Positions 6,390 to 7,236 of a stretch of DNA of 7,236 nucleotides are shown piece by piece. Numbering within the stretch: position 1 is the stretch's first letter; each line of letters starts with the position of its first letter. Origin of the DNA: Pseudomonadota bacterium (GTDB lineage: Bacteria > Pseudomonadota > Gammaproteobacteria > Burkholderiales > Burkholderiaceae_D). Made by a program: the position numbers and the translations under genes. The notes under the pieces were generated by a model that was not told the origin of the DNA, did no database searches, and saw only the letters and a list, made by a program, of their open reading frames with translations. The stretch is from positions 1-7,236 of the forward strand of contig JAEZLB010000208.1 in NCBI GenBank assembly GCA_023435945.1, read 5' to 3'.

Positions 6390-7236
6390 TTATCGCGCTT
6401 CCGGCACCGCTTGCTGCCGGTAGTGCGCCAGCGCTTCCAGGGCATCCTCCAGACTGGGCAGCAGGCTGACGCCACGCGGAGTACGAGGCAGGCCGAGCAC
6501 ACCCGCCCCGCCTGCCCATAACTTGACCTGGGGGGGAATCTGGGCACGCACTTCCCGCAATGTCGGGAGAACCCGTTTTTTCGGAAACGCCAGGCTGAAT
6601 GACAAAGCAAGGATATCCGCCTTGAAATCGGCTACGGCGCGCGCAATTTCCTCCAGCGGAGATTGCGGTCCCAATGAAATGCAATAGGCCTGCTCTACCG
6701 ACATCACCGTCTCCAGCATCAGCAAACCCAGTATATGCGGCTCGCCGGTCACCGTTGTCAGCAGGATGCGCGGATGCCCCTGCGGCTGCACCCGCGGCGC
6801 CAGCTGCTCGCGCACCAACCCCTGCACAATTTCTGAATACAGATGTTCATCTCTTACGGCGATGATGCCCCTTTCCCAGGCCTCGCCTACCTGCTGGTTC
6901 ATTAAAGGCATGCACTCTTTGATGAACAAGAACAAGCCATGCCGCTGCAGCTCCTTTTTCAGGTTTTCCCGCACGGCAGCCGGATCGCGTGACAGCAGCC
7001 AACGAACGATAGGCGGCATCGTATCGGCCGCCGGCTCGATTTCACAGGACGGCGGCAGAGGCGGCGCCACATCGGCTTGCAGCATGTCCGACGTAGCAGG
7101 AACCACTTGCGAAGGGCGACGACCATCGTCCAGCAGTTTCTTGATCAGCTTCAGCCGCTCCAGTTGGTCGGCGGGATAAACACGATTGCCGTTGCCATCC
7201 CGGGTAGGCACCGGAAATCCATAACGCGATTCCCAT
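6390..7236 (-). CDS. MerR-type regulator with cobalamin-binding domain, CarH/LitR-like (start beyond right edge)
   Basis: The visible 281 residues begin inside the winged helix-turn-helix: WESRYGFPVPTRDGNGNRVY, then LKLIKKLLDDGRRPSQVV, the MerR/CarH DNA-binding pattern. A Pro-rich linker is followed by a helical-bundle domain holding W-x9-EH (WERGIIAVRDEH; Trp codon 6878-6876, His codon 6845-6843), the cap that contacts adenosylcobalamin in CarH. A Rossmann-like B12 domain follows with GEPHILGLLML, an E-x-H-x-x-G form of the cobalamin signature whose His (codon 6737-6735) is the lower axial ligand, then DILALSFSL and LWAGGAGV. Known CarH/LitR proteins are tetrameric dark repressors that release DNA when light breaks the Co-C bond; they control carotenoid, photolyase or related genes. 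The target here is not visible. In Thermus CarH the residue after the Trp is the His that becomes a second cobalt ligand after light; here it is Glu. GTG 7211 is internal, since the homology continues upstream. Confidence 0.9.
   Translation of the reverse strand, partial: WESRYGFPVPTRDGNGNRVYPADQLERLKLIKKLLDDGRRPSQVVPATSDMLQADVAPPLPPSCEIEPAADTMPPIVRWLLSRDPAAVRENLKKELQRHGLFLFIKECMPLMNQQVGEAWERGIIAVRDEHLYSEIVQGLVREQLAPRVQPQGHPRILLTTVTGEPHILGLLMLETVMSVEQAYCISLGPQSPLEEIARAVADFKADILALSFSLAFPKKRVLPTLREVRAQIPPQVKLWAGGAGVLGLPRTPRGVSLLPSLEDALEALAHYRQQAVPEAR

Noticed and set aside
6367..6410. Inverted repeat GCGGTGC / GCACCGC at the convergent end of the permease and MerR genes
   Set aside because: The loop is about 30 nt, the right arm lies in coding sequence and no T-run follows, so it is weak as a terminator and could be chance.

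Overview
The window reads as chromosomal DNA of a flagellated, Gram-negative betaproteobacterium. Evidence: a CheZ phosphatase (essentially a beta/gammaproteobacterial marker) paired with CheA in the style of polar-flagellum clusters, moderately high GC, a DUF2062 membrane domain, and an alanine/lysine-rich histone-H1-like protein. I cannot name the genus. There are no rRNA, tRNA, IS or CRISPR signals.

Layout, left to right. Positions 1-1373 (minus strand) hold cheZ followed by the N-terminal third of cheA, overlapping by one base (TGATG). About 110 nt upstream of cheZ lies a good candidate FliA (sigma-28) promoter. Divergent from it, 1653-2168 (plus) encodes a small FMN-binding split-barrel protein of the general-stress-protein-26 type. 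It ends at a strong hairpin terminator (2188-2216), shared with the convergent gene at 2246-3361 (minus), which encodes a 371-aa protein with a helical N-terminal domain and a very long basic tail. Next, 3502-4926 (minus) encodes a 474-aa membrane protein joining DUF2062, a second membrane module and a C-terminal GGDEF domain. A 314-bp divergent intergenic region follows. Then 5241-6364 (plus) encodes an AI-2E/PerM-family permease broken by a single -1 frameshift near 5841-5849. Finally 6390-7236 (minus, start beyond the window) encodes a MerR-type regulator fused to a cobalamin-binding domain with the residues of the CarH/LitR light-sensing family.

Functional picture: the left end is chemotaxis signalling (CheA kinase and CheZ phosphatase acting on CheY-P). 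The middle has a probable c-di-GMP enzyme and a candidate nucleoid- or RNA-binding basic protein. The right end has a putative B12-dependent light-responsive regulator. Apart from cheZA the genes are not an obvious operon; they look like a patchwork of separately transcribed housekeeping and accessory genes. The most interesting points are duplicated FliM/CheZ-like peptides in the CheZ N-terminus, the DUF2062-GGDEF architecture, the CarH-like variant with Glu after the cap Trp, the acid-free H1-like tail, and the homopolymer frameshift next to a hairpin in the permease gene.
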